The notes below the pieces were generated by a model, which saw only the letters and a program-made list of their open reading frames with translations, was not told the DNA's origin and made no database searches. A DNA stretch of 64,000 bases from Pelobates cultripes (lineage: Eukaryota; Chordata; Amphibia; Anura; Pelobatidae), in the NCBI GenBank assembly GCA_933207985.1, contig OW240921.1:115772084-115836083 (forward strand), given 5' to 3'. Of this stretch, positions 1-12,512 are shown piece after piece; within the stretch, counting starts at the first letter, position 1, and the number at the start of each line of letters is the position of its first letter. The position numbers and the translations under genes were made by a program.

Positions 1-1748
1 TGTCCGATGTCCGTAAAGCAAGGAGCTCACTGCTGTCACATTGTAACAGGGATTCTAACATAGGATGCAGCTAGCGCACAGGTGGAAGCACTTTATCTGA
101 ATACCGAGATGTTCTTTGTTTTAAAGCCAACACTTTTCCCTATTATTATCCAAAATGTTTATGATGTGCAGAAAAAGAGCATATTTTTTGGTTTATAAGT
201 CAAAAGCAAATTAGATCCTTCTGTCGGCTTCTCCACTAAATGCAGGAACCGTGAACCCTACAATATTATTATATAATACATAACATAATGCATTTTTGTT
301 TTTCTCCCCTTAATAAAGATGATTTTATCATTGCACTGTGTGCTGGCCAATTTTCCCTTTCAGCTTTAAATTGTTACAGTAAGGACGATCGTTGGAAGTT
401 TTAACACATGAGATTACTCAAAAATGTGGAAGAACAAAGTTTAATGAATAAACCTCACATGCTGATATACCTTACTAGGACTGCATTAAAAAAAAAGTAT
501 ATTGACAACTCCTGGAAAAAGCAGACACAAACAGCAAGATAGCTCATTTGGTTAATATGCCAACTGTACAGCATGTTCAGCATGTACAGTGAAGCGCTTT
601 TGAGTCAGTATTGTAGAGTAATTCTAGTATTTATTCCTTGGATTGAGTCAAAGTTAGAGGACATTTTTTTATGTTCTGTTTCCATGACACCACTGCAAAT
701 ACAAATACATTAACTCTGTAGTGGTTATGGTGGTTGGAGTCCCCCGGAACCTTTACATGATAAGGGGCAATATGCTTCTGAATGGTTTGACTTACCTGGG
801 ACCTGTGGTCACCCACACTTTTTCCAGTCTTTTCAATAGTCAAGTTCTCGATGAAACTATTAATTTCGAGTACCTTCGACTATCATTCAGCTGCTGAGAG
901 TGTAAACCCCCAGAAAGTCTGTCTACTGATCCATTACATTGACACCAAGAATTTACTCTCTCTCCCTCTGCAAACACAAAATAGACGCACATTTCTAGTG
1001 GATCAACTAGTGGATCACCTAGGGTCATAAAATAGTAGTGTCATCACTGGTATATGACAAGACATGTGGATCCTGTAATTATTATTATTAATAATTATAA
1101 AGCGCCAACAAGATCCACAGCTTTGTACAATGTGTAATTAGTGGTTGGCATTAACAGAACATTACACACCTCTCGAGAAACAGCACTTCCCTAGGAATTT
1201 TGTTTCCACAGTTGTTTCCAGAAACGAGATGGTTAAAAGAATGGTGACTTTAACTAAATCCTCCTGTGCTGGGAATGTTCCCATGAAAGATCATTTGTAA
1301 TACAGAAAATACGGCAGACACAGAGTCTAGCCAAGCACTGATATATATGAAGAGTTGACATACATTCTCTGCATGATGTCAGTCACTGGCAGCGATTCAC
1401 AGAGCATCGGAGGTAACTGATCTTAATTCATGGTCGCTATCGGGCCTCAAGGTGATATGAAGATACATCTGGGAGCAAGCACTCAGCACAAACAGGCAAT
1501 CCTTGCCTCCAGTGACTTCATAGCCTATCATCCTCTTCCAGTGTCTTTGCCAGAAGAAGGGCGTTGTAGAAAAAAAAATAATTCTTATATTATATATTTC
1601 TCATCTTTCGTCATGCAATATTCCACAGGCGTGCTGTTAGTCTATCCATCTATCCTCAGCCATCTCTTCTTAACACTTGTTTGTTAAAACCCCTTAATGT
1701 ATGTTTGTACCTGATGGCAACAATGCAGGAAATAAGCAGTATTTATTA
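1..1748. other. No gene seen
   Basis: AT-rich sequence with short open frames only. Apart from the L2-like scrap at 1075-1145 I see no recognisable element. Confidence 0.6.
1075..1145. repeat. Short L2-like 3' end fragment
   Basis: An ATTATTATTAATAATTATAA stretch followed by AGCGCCAACAAGATCCACAG and TTGTACAATGTG resembles the GCGCCAACAGATTCCGTAGC segment at 63060-63090. Confidence 0.5.
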
Positions 1749-3660
1749 ACCCCTTCAGGACGGAGTCAATAGTACACGTTCTGATCAAAACAAAACGTAA
1801 ACAAAAACTGGAATTTGCGCTATATGTCTGTTCAACCGTTATTCACCTCTTTCACATTAAGTGCACCCACACTTATTATATATAATTTTGTTCAGGAGAA
1901 ACAGGGCTTTAATTCATCATTAACTATTCATATATGGAACATAATTTGTTATGAATAAAAATTTAAAAAATTTGAGAAAATAAGATTTTTTTTTTAATTT
2001 GTATTTCCGCCTGACATTTTAGCTGTGAATGTCATAATACTGTTAGGTTTTACTGCAAAAAAAATGCACATATTTGTTATCAGCGATGTCTCACGAGTAC
2101 AACAGTACCCCTCCATTAACAGGTTTTATGGTGTTTTGGAAAGTTACAGGGTCAAATATAGAACGTTCCATTTTCACACTGAAATTTGCCAGATTAGTAA
2201 TGTTACCTTTGAGACGGTGTGGTAGCCCAGGAATGAGAATTACCCCCATAATGGCATACCATTTGAAAAAGGAGACAACCCAAGGTATTGAAAGTGGGGT
2301 ATGTTTAGTCTTTTTTAGTAGCCACTTAGTCACAAACACTGGCCAAAGTTAGCGTTCATATTTGTTTTTGTGTGAAAAAAGCAAAAAACTAATATTTGGC
2401 CAGTGTTTGTGACTAAGTGGCTACTCAGAAAGACTGGACATACCCCACTTGCAATACCTTGGGTTGTCTACTTTTGCAAATGGTATGCCATCATGGGGGT
2501 AATTCTCATTCCTGGTCTACCATACGCTCTCAAAGGCAACATAACCAATCTGGCAAATTTCAATTTTAAAAAAATGAAATGCAAGCCTTATATGTGACTC
2601 TCTAACTTTCCAAAACACCATAAAACCTGTACATGGGGGGTACTATTATTCTCGGGAGACTTCACTAAACACAAGTATTAGTGTTTTAAAACAGTAAAAC
2701 ATATTACAACAATAATATAGTCCATAAAAGTGCCGTTTGTTTGTAAAAAATGCAAAAAACTTAACTTTTACTTAAAATATAACCGTTGTAATGAAATGTA
2801 CTCGTTTGAAACACTAATATTTGAGTTCAGCGAAGTCTCCCGAGTAAAACAGTGCCCCCTATGTACAGGTTTTATAAATTCTTGGAAAGTTACAGGGTCA
2901 AATATAGTGCTTGTGAATAAAATTCTCTGCACTTTCTCCCTGTGTTGTCAGTCATGTCAATCAAATTTTAATTAATCAAATCACATAATTATGTTAAAAG
3001 ATTATTTAAATATACACGTAGAATTTTAATATATATGCATTTATAGGTATTTAAATTCTACGTGTATACTAATGTAATCTTTTGTGTAATTATATGTATT
3101 TATCTATATATATATATTTGCTGTTATTTGTATTTTATATATAGATAGATATATATAGAATGTCATTCTAAGTGTATTTTGTTACCAATATATATATATT
3201 AATAACAAAATATAGTTAGAATGAAATTACATGTGAATATATAATTTATATTAAATTTTGTTTCAATATTTTATTTATTTATTTTATTATTTTATTTATT
3301 TATTATTGTAATTATACGTATATTTATATATATATATAATATATGTGTATATATCTATTATATATATAATATATATACATATTATATATATGTAACGTCA
3401 TTCTAAGTGTATTTTAATACTAACATATGTACTTATATTAATATTAAAACACACTTTGTATGACGTTACATATATATAATATATATATATATTATATATA
3501 TAATATATATACATATATTATATATATAAATACATTTCTATTTTATGTTAAACATGTTTAATTCTTTTTTTTTTACTTTCCCACCAGCAGGGGGACTGTC
3601 TGACATTTCAGACAGTCCCCCTGCTGGCAGATCCACAGCCAGCTATAGGGGGCCATGTGA
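1749..3660 (+). mobile_element. Second copy of the CCCCTTAAGGACC-type foldback element, right end lost
   Basis: The left end CCCCTTCAGGACGGAG follows TTAA at about 1747. Arms around 2091-2340 and 2403-2640 are inverted copies meeting at CACAAACACTGGCCAAAG and its complement. A hairpin GGGGACTGTCTGA...CAGACAGTCCCC at 3591-3623 matches the one at 52509-52542. An AT-rich palindromic stretch fills 2980-3540. The expected right terminus is replaced by a minisatellite. Confidence 0.65.
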
Positions 3661-3663
3661 TCT

Positions 3664-4006
3664 CTTTTTGAGAGCTGGTACATCATTCGATACATGAGCT
3701 GGTACATCAGTCGATACATGAGCTGGTACATCATTCCATACACGAGCTGGTACATCATTCCATACACGAACTGGTACATCATTCGATACATGAGCTGGTA
3801 CATCATTCCATACACGAGCTGGTACATCATTCCATACATGAGCTGGTACATCAGTCGATACATGAGCTGGTACATCATTCCATACATGAGCTGGTATATC
3901 ATTCCATACATGAGCTGGTACATCAGTCGATACATGAGCTGGTACATCATTCCATACATGAGCTGGTACATCATTCCATACATGAGCTGGTACATCATTC
4001 CATACA
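3664..4006. repeat. Minisatellite, 24-bp unit
   Basis: About 14 tandem units of GAGCTGGTACATCATTCCAT plus four bases, with CATTCCATAC / CAGTCGATAC variants. The unit is a multiple of three, which leaves long open frames on both strands that are not genes. Confidence 0.95.
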
Positions 4007-4195
4007 AGGCTCCTGTACGGCAACTACTTACTTTGCCTACTTTCAAATTTAGCCTTTAATTTCGATAGCTGCAGAAAGATCCATAAACCCAAGGCATGAG
4101 CAACAGAGAGACACAGGGTACTTAGATTTTGGGTTACACACTCTAAATGTCCTCAAGATTAAAGTATTGTCACAGAAAGTGTGAAATATTATTAC

Positions 4196-4572
4196 TAGTG
4201 ATGTCCCGAACGGTTCGCCGAACGGTTCGCCACGGACGGCGAACATATGCACTGTACGGTCCGCCCCCTATGTCATCATTGAGTAAATTTTGACCCTGTA
4301 ACTCACAGTCAGCAGACACATTCCAGCCAATCAGCAGCAGACCCTCCCTCCCAGACCCTCCCACCTCCTGGACAGCATCCATTTTACATTCATTGTGAAG
4401 CTGCATTCTTAGTGAGCTGTCCGGGAGGTGGGAGGGTCTGCTGCTGATTGGCTGGAATGTGTCTGCTGACTGTGAGGTACAGGGTCAAAGTTTACTCAAT
4501 GATGACGAATAGGGGGCGGACCGAACAGCGCATATGTTCGCCATCCGTGGCGAACCGTTCGGGACATCACTA
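4196..4572. mobile_element. hAT-type foldback MITE with 8-bp TSD
   Basis: TSD ATTATTAC at 4188-4195 and 4573-4580. The termini TAGTGATGTCCCGAACGG are inverted copies, and complementarity continues for about 175 bp per arm, meeting near 4385-4400. Arms contain GGTTCGCC motifs, duplicated once in the left arm. No coding capacity. Confidence 0.88.
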
Positions 4573-4580
4573 ATTATTAC

Positions 4581-5375
4581 CAGTAAGAAACAAGTGTAGA
4601 TAGAATTAGTTTAATTATCAAGAATGACATTGTATCATTCATAATGTACCATATGAACTAATGAACGAGTGAACCCCAGCTTATCCTGCTACCTCTTCCC
4701 ACAGATATCTTCTATTAACAGCTCCCACAATACCACTGCTTTATTTAAAAAGAACACTCCGCAGAAGAAAAAAATAATAATATAGTAGATATGTCCCCAA
4801 AGGAAACAACTAACTAAACAACAAATGATTATGATTTTGTTTGAAATATAAGCATTTTTATAAAATGAAAAGAAGAGACACAATTTCGACACGTAAAGCA
4901 CTTCTGCAAAACATTTGTTTTCTTTAGGGAATTGAACTATTAATTAGGACGATGAAATTACTAGCAGCCATTGCACCATTCTTTGCTGATGCAAAATGTA
5001 CTTCTGGTAATTCAACATACTGTCATTTGGAGACAAAATGCAGAACTAAGAATTGGATTCGAACAGATGTAGAGAGGAGGTGGGTTACAATGTTTTGGTG
5101 GAATAATTTTAAAGAATAATCTGGAAACGTTAAATTGTTTGTGAACTGCTTGTTAAAGTGATTGTGGTAGGATTTGTCCTGATTTTTTTTTTCAGAGACG
5201 TGAAATTAATGTATCCTGTTTCCCACGTTATTCAACAGATGATTTTTATTTAGGGTCTCAGGCCTTTGTAGATTACAATTATGAAAGCTCTTCAGCCTCT
5301 TGTAAATATTTATTGAGGTTGTTCAGCCTCTTGTAAATATTTATAAAGGTTTGTCAGCCACCGCTTAATATTATT
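4581..5375. other. No gene seen
   Basis: Non-coding. A short tandem duplication TTCAGCCTCTTGTAAATATT occurs twice near 5290-5345. Confidence 0.6.
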
Positions 5376-6510
5376 TGTAACGGAGCTCCCTGTACCCCGG
5401 CTGGGCACCTCCGCCAAGGACCGCTTCCTAGCTGGGGAACTCGCTCTAGACAACCCCAGGCACTGGACGACACTAAGTCGGGAGCTCTAGTCCTTACTTT
5501 CCACGTTGAATTCCATGCAAGCAGGAACAGCAGACACAGGGGTTAAATCTTCCTTCTCTCCAATAACAGGACGACACACAGTTGGAGTGCAAGCTGCAAT
5601 CCTTTAATGGCAGCCACAACTGGCCTTATATGCATGTCCCCATGCAAGGGGCACTCCCCCTGGACCTTGTAGGGGACTGCAGCACAAAGTCACAGACCAA
5701 TGACAAAGTTGTTTAAATACATGACACTCCCAAATATAAGCATATAATCCCTCCCCTCTGCCTGGGAGATAATTGGATCAGTAACTGTACTAATTCTAAT
5801 CCAATTATCTCCAAGCACAAAAAAAAAAACATACTTTTTCAAAACACCCCAAATGTACCCTAAAAATACATAAAACCCCACAAATATTACATCCCCTGAT
5901 AGCCCTGATCTGGGTGACCAACATATCCAAAACTCACCCCAATCAGTTCAGGGGTTCAGGAATTTCCTGGAAGTCATAATTTTGACCGACCGTGCACTTG
6001 GTCCTATGCCCAAAAAAGTTCCATGAAATCAGTGCTAACTTATCACAACACAATGGCACATTTTTAAAGGGGTGGGGGAGACAATATTTAACAGAAAATA
6101 TCTTACGTGTCTGCAGAATTAGCAATATGCAAATCTACCCGAATATGCAAATGAACCAGTCTTGCTATTCAGGTAGTGCATATTGCTGTTGCTACCAACA
6201 GAGGGCACTAGACAAGCTCCATAGCCAAACCCACCTAGTTGGTAGCAAACCTCAGCAGTACAAGAGAGCAGGCAATACATTACACAGTACACACACACAC
6301 ACTATAAACAATTACATTACACACACCCTGCACCTATAATGGGTACAGGGTGACTAAAACATAAGATAAATAAAGCAGCCCACATAAATAGTCTGTCTGA
6401 AGGTAGAATAGGGGCTTTAAAGCCAAATACATCAAAGAGTCATAGTCACAGGGGAGGAGGCTGGCAAGCAGGCCTCTCCAGGACCAAGTGGCGAAGGGCA
6501 CTTTGTCACA
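5376..6510 (-). mobile_element. Candidate solo LTR of a Gypsy-like element
   Basis: Read on the minus strand it starts TGTGACAAAGTGCCCTTCGC (6510) and ends GAGCTCCGTTACA (5376), with the TG...CA termini of LTRs and an ATTAAA signal near 5600. Length 1135 bp. I see no matching TSD (TTATT versus GTCTG), no internal coding and no second LTR. It could instead be one end of a rearranged element. Confidence 0.5.
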
Positions 6511-6965
6511 GTCTGTCTGTCTGTCTGTGGGAAGGACGTTTCAGACCTTTTTTCTTACATTTGTGCATATAACCATTTTTCAACTTTTTTTGTTTTAATA
6601 AGTAAATCATCCAATTACTGTTCTTTGTTAATCAGCTGGTTTTAGTTTCAAGATTCGTGTTTTTCTGAATCATTTCTCCGATATAAGACAAAATGTGTGC
6701 TGTCTCTTTAAAATTCACTAAAACAGCTAAAAAAATCCATCTCTTTGTTAATATTAAAGGTTGGGATGATTTGGGAGGAAGCGAGCCAGGAGTGAATGCT
6801 ATCTTTGTTTTTGCTGATGACTGAAAAATTGTCCTGACCAGGTCAGCGGTGAGAGACAAGTCAGACCGTGTGTTAAAACGTCCCTGCGCGGAATTCTTCT
6901 CTGTTGGACAAAGAATCCTGGGATAGATTAGGAATTTGAACAAAATGTGGAGTGAAAGACGGACT

Positions 6966-7290
6966 GAACATGGCCCATTATCAGAACCAATCTGTCTCTG
7001 GATACACGGCCCATTATCAGAACCAATCTGTCTCTGGATACACGGCCCATTATCAGAACCAATCTGTCTCTGGATACACGGGCCATTATCAGAACCGATC
7101 TGTCTTTAAATACACGGCCCATTATCAGAACCAATCTGTCTCTAGATACACGGCCCATTATCAGAACCGATCTGTCTTTAAATACACGGCCCATTATCAG
7201 AACCAATCTGTCTCTGGATACACAGCCCATTATCAGAACCAATCTGTCTCCAAATATATGGCCCATTGTCAGAACCATTCTTTCTCCGGA
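6966..7290. repeat. Minisatellite, 36-bp unit
   Basis: About nine units of GGCCCATTATCAGAACCAAT plus 16 bases, degenerating at the right end. Open frames in both directions follow from the unit being a multiple of three. Confidence 0.93.
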
Positions 7291-7696
7291 TACACAAACC
7301 GTTGTAAGAGCCAGTTTGCAATACAACAATTATTAGGTTGCGCCACAGTTTTTTTAAATTATGTGTTAAAATACTAAAAGATACCTGGCAGTGTATAGTG
7401 AGCAGGGGAGCGGGTACCTGCCATTGTATGGTGAGCTGGGGTCCGGTACTTGGCAGTGTATGGTGAGCAGGGGAGCCGGTACCTGGCAGGGTATAGTGAG
7501 AAGGGGGGCTGATACCTGGCAGTGTGTAGTGAGAAGGGGGTCTAGTACCTGACAGTGTATAGTGAGCAGGGGGGCTGGTACCTAGCAGTGTATAGTGAGC
7601 AGGTGGGGATGGTATCTGGCAGTGTATAGTGAGCAGGTGAGCCAGTACCTACCAGTGTATAGTGAGCAGGGGGGCTGGTCCAAAGCAGTGTATAGT

Positions 7697-9237
7697 CAGG
7701 GCCAGATTAAGACCCCAGTGGGCCTGGTGCTTACAATTATGATGGGGCCTAATTACAGAATCTTATCGACCAGAAAACACTAAAACATGGGGACCTCTCA
7801 AGTGTCATGTATCTGATGGAGTTGGTGTTGGAGGGAAACTCAAAGGATGCAGCTATACGAAAACACATATTCTATGCTAATCTCTTTATCTAATTAATGC
7901 TTTCATCTTTCAAGTAAATCCATACCCCCTAACAGCAGTGTCCAGTGAAGCAGGAAGTCAATAGGTGGGGTAAAAGGGTGGGCCACTGACGCAATCACGT
8001 GACCAGAACTGCCAAAATGGGCGAACATGCCCAAAAAGGGGGCATGTCTGTCCAAAGAATTGGAAAGCCAGCCTGGCATCATGTCACTAGGTATCACAGT
8101 GTCAATGTCCCCATGTCGCCCAGTCCCCTAGTCTCCCAGTGTCTGTGCCCCCATTTCTCCCAGTGTCCCTATGTCTCAGTGTGTCCTGTGTCACTAGGAT
8201 ACCAGGGGACACAGAGACATGGGGACACTTTGAGGCATTTGGGGACACTGGGAGAAATGGGGTCACAGACACCAGGGACACAGAGACATGGGGACACAGA
8301 CACTGGGAGAAATGGGGACACATCCATTTGGGGAAACTAAGACACAAGGGATACTGAGAGACATGGGAACACAGACACTGGGAGACTAGGGGACACTTGG
8401 AGACATGGGGACAGACACTAGGGACACTGGCTGGGAGGCATGGAGACACAGACACTTGGGGACACTGGGAGAAATGGGGGCACTTGTGGACATAGACATG
8501 GGGACACTTGGAGACATGGGGACACTAGGGACACAGAGACATGGGGACTCTGAGACACTGGCTGGGAGCCATGGGGACACTGGGAGACAGGGGGACACAG
8601 ACACTGGGAGACTAGGGGACACTGGAAGCCATGGGGACACTGGGAGCCATGGAGACACTGGGGGGACTATGGGACACTGGGAGCCATGGGGACACTGTGT
8701 CCCTAGTGTGTCCGTGTTCCAATGTGTCTACCTATGTCTCACAGCGTCACCATGTGACTCAGCCTCCCCATGTCTCACAGTGTCTCCATTTTCCCAGTGC
8801 CCCAAGTGTCTCCTAGTGTCTGTGTTCCCATGTCTCCCTGCTGCCTTTCCCCCCATCTTTCACATACCTGAGCTGCAGTCTGTCTCTGCAGGCTGGGAGC
8901 TGCTGTCTGAAATCTCTGTGCTGTGTAGCTGCTTCCCCGCGGATCAGTGGGTAGAAAGAGGCAGGGAGATGCTGTAACATCCTATCCCTGCCGCTCTCCA
9001 TACACAGTGACCCCTACTGGCCGGTGCTCCATTTATACTGAGAAAAATATTTGCATTTGTATTGCCGGTATTACTGCAATACCGTCACGGTCAGGCAGCC
9101 ACAAATAACGGCTGTGCCTTAAAATACCAGTCAGGTGGCAAACCTAAGAATAGTGTGTAAAAAAAAAAAATGGGCCTATTCCATAGGCCTGGGCCTGGAT
9201 CTGCAGCTCCATCAGCCTCTATGTTAATCCGGCCCTG
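7697..9237. mobile_element. hAT-type non-autonomous element inside a minisatellite
   Basis: Terminal repeats CAGGGCCAGATTAA and TTAATCCGGCCCTG, with the 8-bp TSD TGTATAGT at 7689-7696 and 9238-9245. Length 1541 bp. The interior carries its own minisatellite (8095-8830) and no transposase frame that I recognise. Confidence 0.88.
8095..8830. repeat. GGGACACTGGGAGA-type minisatellite
   Basis: Irregular tandem units built from GGGACACTGGGAGACATGGG and ACACAGACACTGGGAG. Both orientations occur: the flanks read CCCAGTGTC/CATGTCTC and the centre reads GACATGGGGACAC, so the array contains inversions. Confidence 0.9.
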
Positions 9238-9625
9238 TGTATAGTGAGAAGGGGTGCTGGTATCTGGCAGTGTATAGTGAGAAGGGGGGCCGGTACCTGG
9301 CAGTGTGTAGTGAGAAGGGGGGCCAGTACCTGGCATTTATAGTGAGCAGTGTGAGACAGCAGGGGAGCCGGAACCTGGCAGTGTATAGGGGGCAGTGTAT
9401 AGTGAGCAGGGGGGCCAGTACCTGGCATTTATAGTGAGCAGTGTGTAGAGAGCAGGGGGGCCGGTACCTGGAAGTGTATAGTGAGCGGGGGGGCTGGTAC
9501 CTGGCAGTGTATAGTGAGCAGGGGGCCTGTGCCTGACAGTGTGTAGTGAGCAGGGGGGCCGGTACCTGTCATTTATAGTAAGCAGTGTGTAGAGAGCAGG
9601 GAGGCCGGTACCTGGCAGGGGGCAG

Positions 9626-10961
9626 GTGCCTGTGTATGTTATAGATTTTTTTTTTGATGTGGGGAGAGGGGGGTTGGCAGCTAATTTGTAAATCAAAACG
9701 CCCTCGGAATATATTCATATTAATATCATAGAAATAGAAGACATTCGCTGTCATGTAATGCAAAACAGAAGCTAGAGCCTACCGGGATGAAGGGGTTAAA
9801 TGATTTCTAGAATTGGGAAGTTTTTCTGTCCCCTGGGATTCTCAGTGAGCAAAGGGCAAAATGATTTTCAGCTCTTTATTATCCGCTTCATCTAATCGCT
9901 AACATGTGTCATTATCAAATGTCTTTTATCTCAGAGCGGCTTCCAAATGTATGTGAAATCCCCTTGAAATGGCCGATGCTCAGCTCAGCCATGTTTCAGT
10001 CCTGCTACACAGCTGGCGTACATTAATAGATGTATATTTGCACACTGATATGCAATATGTACGTTTTGTATTGCATGAACTTTTAAAATGATTTTTCTGA
10101 AATTTCAGGCCTCTCCCTTCATTGGTCTGCTGGGAGAAGAGCTGCAGCCCCTCTCCCCACATATTACCTTCAGGAGACAGAAACAGCAGCTGCTGCCACT
10201 ATCCTCAGCCTGGCCAGGACGTGCATGTTCTGGGTATCACAGTGTTTGCCAGTCTGTACGTTGCTGATTTTATTGTGTGATTTGAAAACATGGTAATTAT
10301 ATTATAGCCTTGACTTCCTGTACGTTGCTAGTAACACTAAGATTAACAAAGAGCCTGTCTTAAACCAGATTTAATGATAATAAAAGATTACGGTTGGATG
10401 GGGCCCCAGAGTTCTCTCATTACCCGGCCATAGGCCGTAGTGAAGAGTTAAATTTGGTGATTCTGCAATATTGTTCTCGTTCTCACGTGATTTATCGATA
10501 GATTGAAACCAGCGGGATGACAACATATAACACTGAATAAAATAGAATAAACAGCAATTGTTTAATCAGCTTCTAATTGCGAGAAAACACATGGCGTCCG
10601 GTTCCCACTATTAACTATTAATGTGTGTTTGAACTCAGCTTCAATCTCGTAACAAATCGTCCGGGTGGAGATAGGATCAATTGGAATAGAGCGCATACCA
10701 ACCCAGGGAATTACTGAGAAAAAATACTTTTTCTAATTCCGTTATATGCAATCCTCCGGTGATTTGCTGACAATTCACAGTTTAGTGACCTACACACTGA
10801 TTGCTTTTGGCACATTGTATATATAAAAAAGTCTGATGAGCCAGCGGTTAACAAAAGAAAGAAACCGTACAAGAAAAATGTTATGTAATTTCAAAGGACT
10901 AGAACAACTACAGCTTAATGGTACCTATGCCCTGTCGCTGCAGCCTTAGCACTGTAAACAC
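9626..10961. other. No gene seen; unique-looking, possibly conserved sequence
   Basis: No repeats or splice-consistent frames. Two stretches (about 9850-10110 and 10400-10720) look non-repetitive and rich in TAAT/ATTA cores, as in conserved non-coding elements, but conservation cannot be judged here. Confidence 0.35.
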
Positions 10962-11388
10962 AGCCTTTTCAGAGAAAAGACAGTATTTGCATTACTGCTG
11001 AGTAACACCTCTATGGGCAGCCACTCAGACAGCCACTAGAGGTGCTGCCTGGACCAGTGCTGTGCAGTGTGCAGCACCTATATTCAGTGTCTCCACACTC
11101 TGCGTTCCGCAAAGAGATGCAATGAAGAGATGCTGATTGTCACAGCGGGGAGTTTTGCTGTGCATGCGCGATAGCTTCCCAATGGTTTCCGATGGGAAAA
11201 CATTGGATTGGCTGAGATCATCGAGGAGGTGGAGCCAAGTTGGAGCCTGCGCCGGCGGAACCATACGGTGCTGGAATAAAGGTGTTTTTTTTTTACTTAC
11301 TTAAGGGGGGCAACGGGGGCCGGGGACCAATAATGTTTATTTTTAACACTATAGTCTTAGGAATATATGTTTGTATTCCTGACACCTT
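10962..11388 (+). repeat. Dispersed DNA-element family B, copy 1
   Basis: Shares with 33340, 38140, 41044 (reverse) and 52938 the order: GAAAAGACAGT.TTTGCATT, a CCACTAGAGGTGCT stem, a GAGATGCTGATTG block, a CATTGGATTGGCTGAGATCA block, and an end resembling CACTATAGTCTTAGGAA. Non-coding. Confidence 0.7.
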
Positions 11389-12499
11389 TAATATTTACTA
11401 TCTGAACTTTGTCCAGAAATGGATCAGAAACATTGTGCACTCACCACATTAAAAAATGTTACCATGGCAAAATTAAATTGTATAAACCTGAGCCGCCTGC
11501 AAGTGGGCAGCTAGTAATTAGTAATAAATATTCTACTTTACTGAGCCGCTGGCTCTACCCAACTTAACCCTTTTTAAAAGACAATACGGAAAGCAAAGCT
11601 TTTCATTTGTTACAGATTTATAACCTATTTGGATCCTCACAGTCGGATTATGGAATCCAGAGAGCAATGCCACCTTGTATCATCAGAGCAAGACAATGTT
11701 TCTTGATAAATATCCAAAGAAAGACTTTGTTTCCTGGAGTGAGAAAAATGAAAATGTGTGTTTTTTTTTTTTTTAATTCATCTTTTGTTCTTATTATTTT
11801 TATTATTAACATCTGACTTGAATCATTCTACCCTTTTATCAAAGTGTTCCACATTTCTCCACGCACACACAGAACACTGAATGAGAGCCGCAGTGAGCAA
11901 TGAATTCTGGGAAATCTTCGTGTGGCGAGAGGTTTGTGACAGTCACAGGGTAATTCAATAAAATGTAAGTAATTAGACATTTTAAAGCAAATTTCATATT
12001 TTATGCCAAAGTATTGAAAACATAGCTGACTGTTTTTCCAATGTGGGTATTTTAATGTTTTAGTAAATAACCCTGTATGTGCGTAGGAGGGGGATAGGGA
12101 TTTTATTATTTAATCAAAGCACAGACTGTTTGGTTCCGATTAGGAAAGATTGGACAATGACAAGAGCAATCCTTATTTAATGCTTCCAGTCATCGGGTCG
12201 CACTACTAGCTAAAGCCCTGTTTTCTATTTCAGTGGAAAGCTGGTTTGGGATTTGTGTTTTGATTTGATGAATCACTCGCTATAAACTTTGCAAGTGATC
12301 TTTCCACCCAGAGATTCATAAAACCAGTTACAATGTTTTAATGAGAAAATGATTCAATCCTTTCTTGTTGGGGTCTGGTACAGAGAATGCACTTTGCTGC
12401 CACCTAGTGGTTTTAATAGGTTACTGTATTTTTCAAATCATATGTCTGCATTTGCTTTAAGTCCGGTGGTACTTTAGACGTTTTGTTAAGTATAAATTT
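11389..12499. other. No gene seen
   Basis: AT-rich non-coding sequence between two repeats. No recognisable element. Confidence 0.55.
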
Positions 12500-12512
12500 A
12501 AATCAATAACAA

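Larger units (their letters stand above)
7380..9625. repeat. Minisatellite of about 33 bp, split by a hAT element
   Basis: Units resembling GGTACCTGGCAGTGTATAGT plus GAGCAGGGGGGCC run from 7380 to 7696 and resume at 9238-9625. The interruption is the hAT element 7697-9237. Confidence 0.92.

Noticed and set aside
3573..4059. Open frames with repeating MYQLMYG or VWNDVPAH
   Set aside because: Translation of the 24-bp minisatellite on both strands.
8405..8977. 190-codon frame
   Set aside because: Mostly the GGGACACTGGGAGA minisatellite inside a hAT element; there is no domain and the frame continues only by chance.
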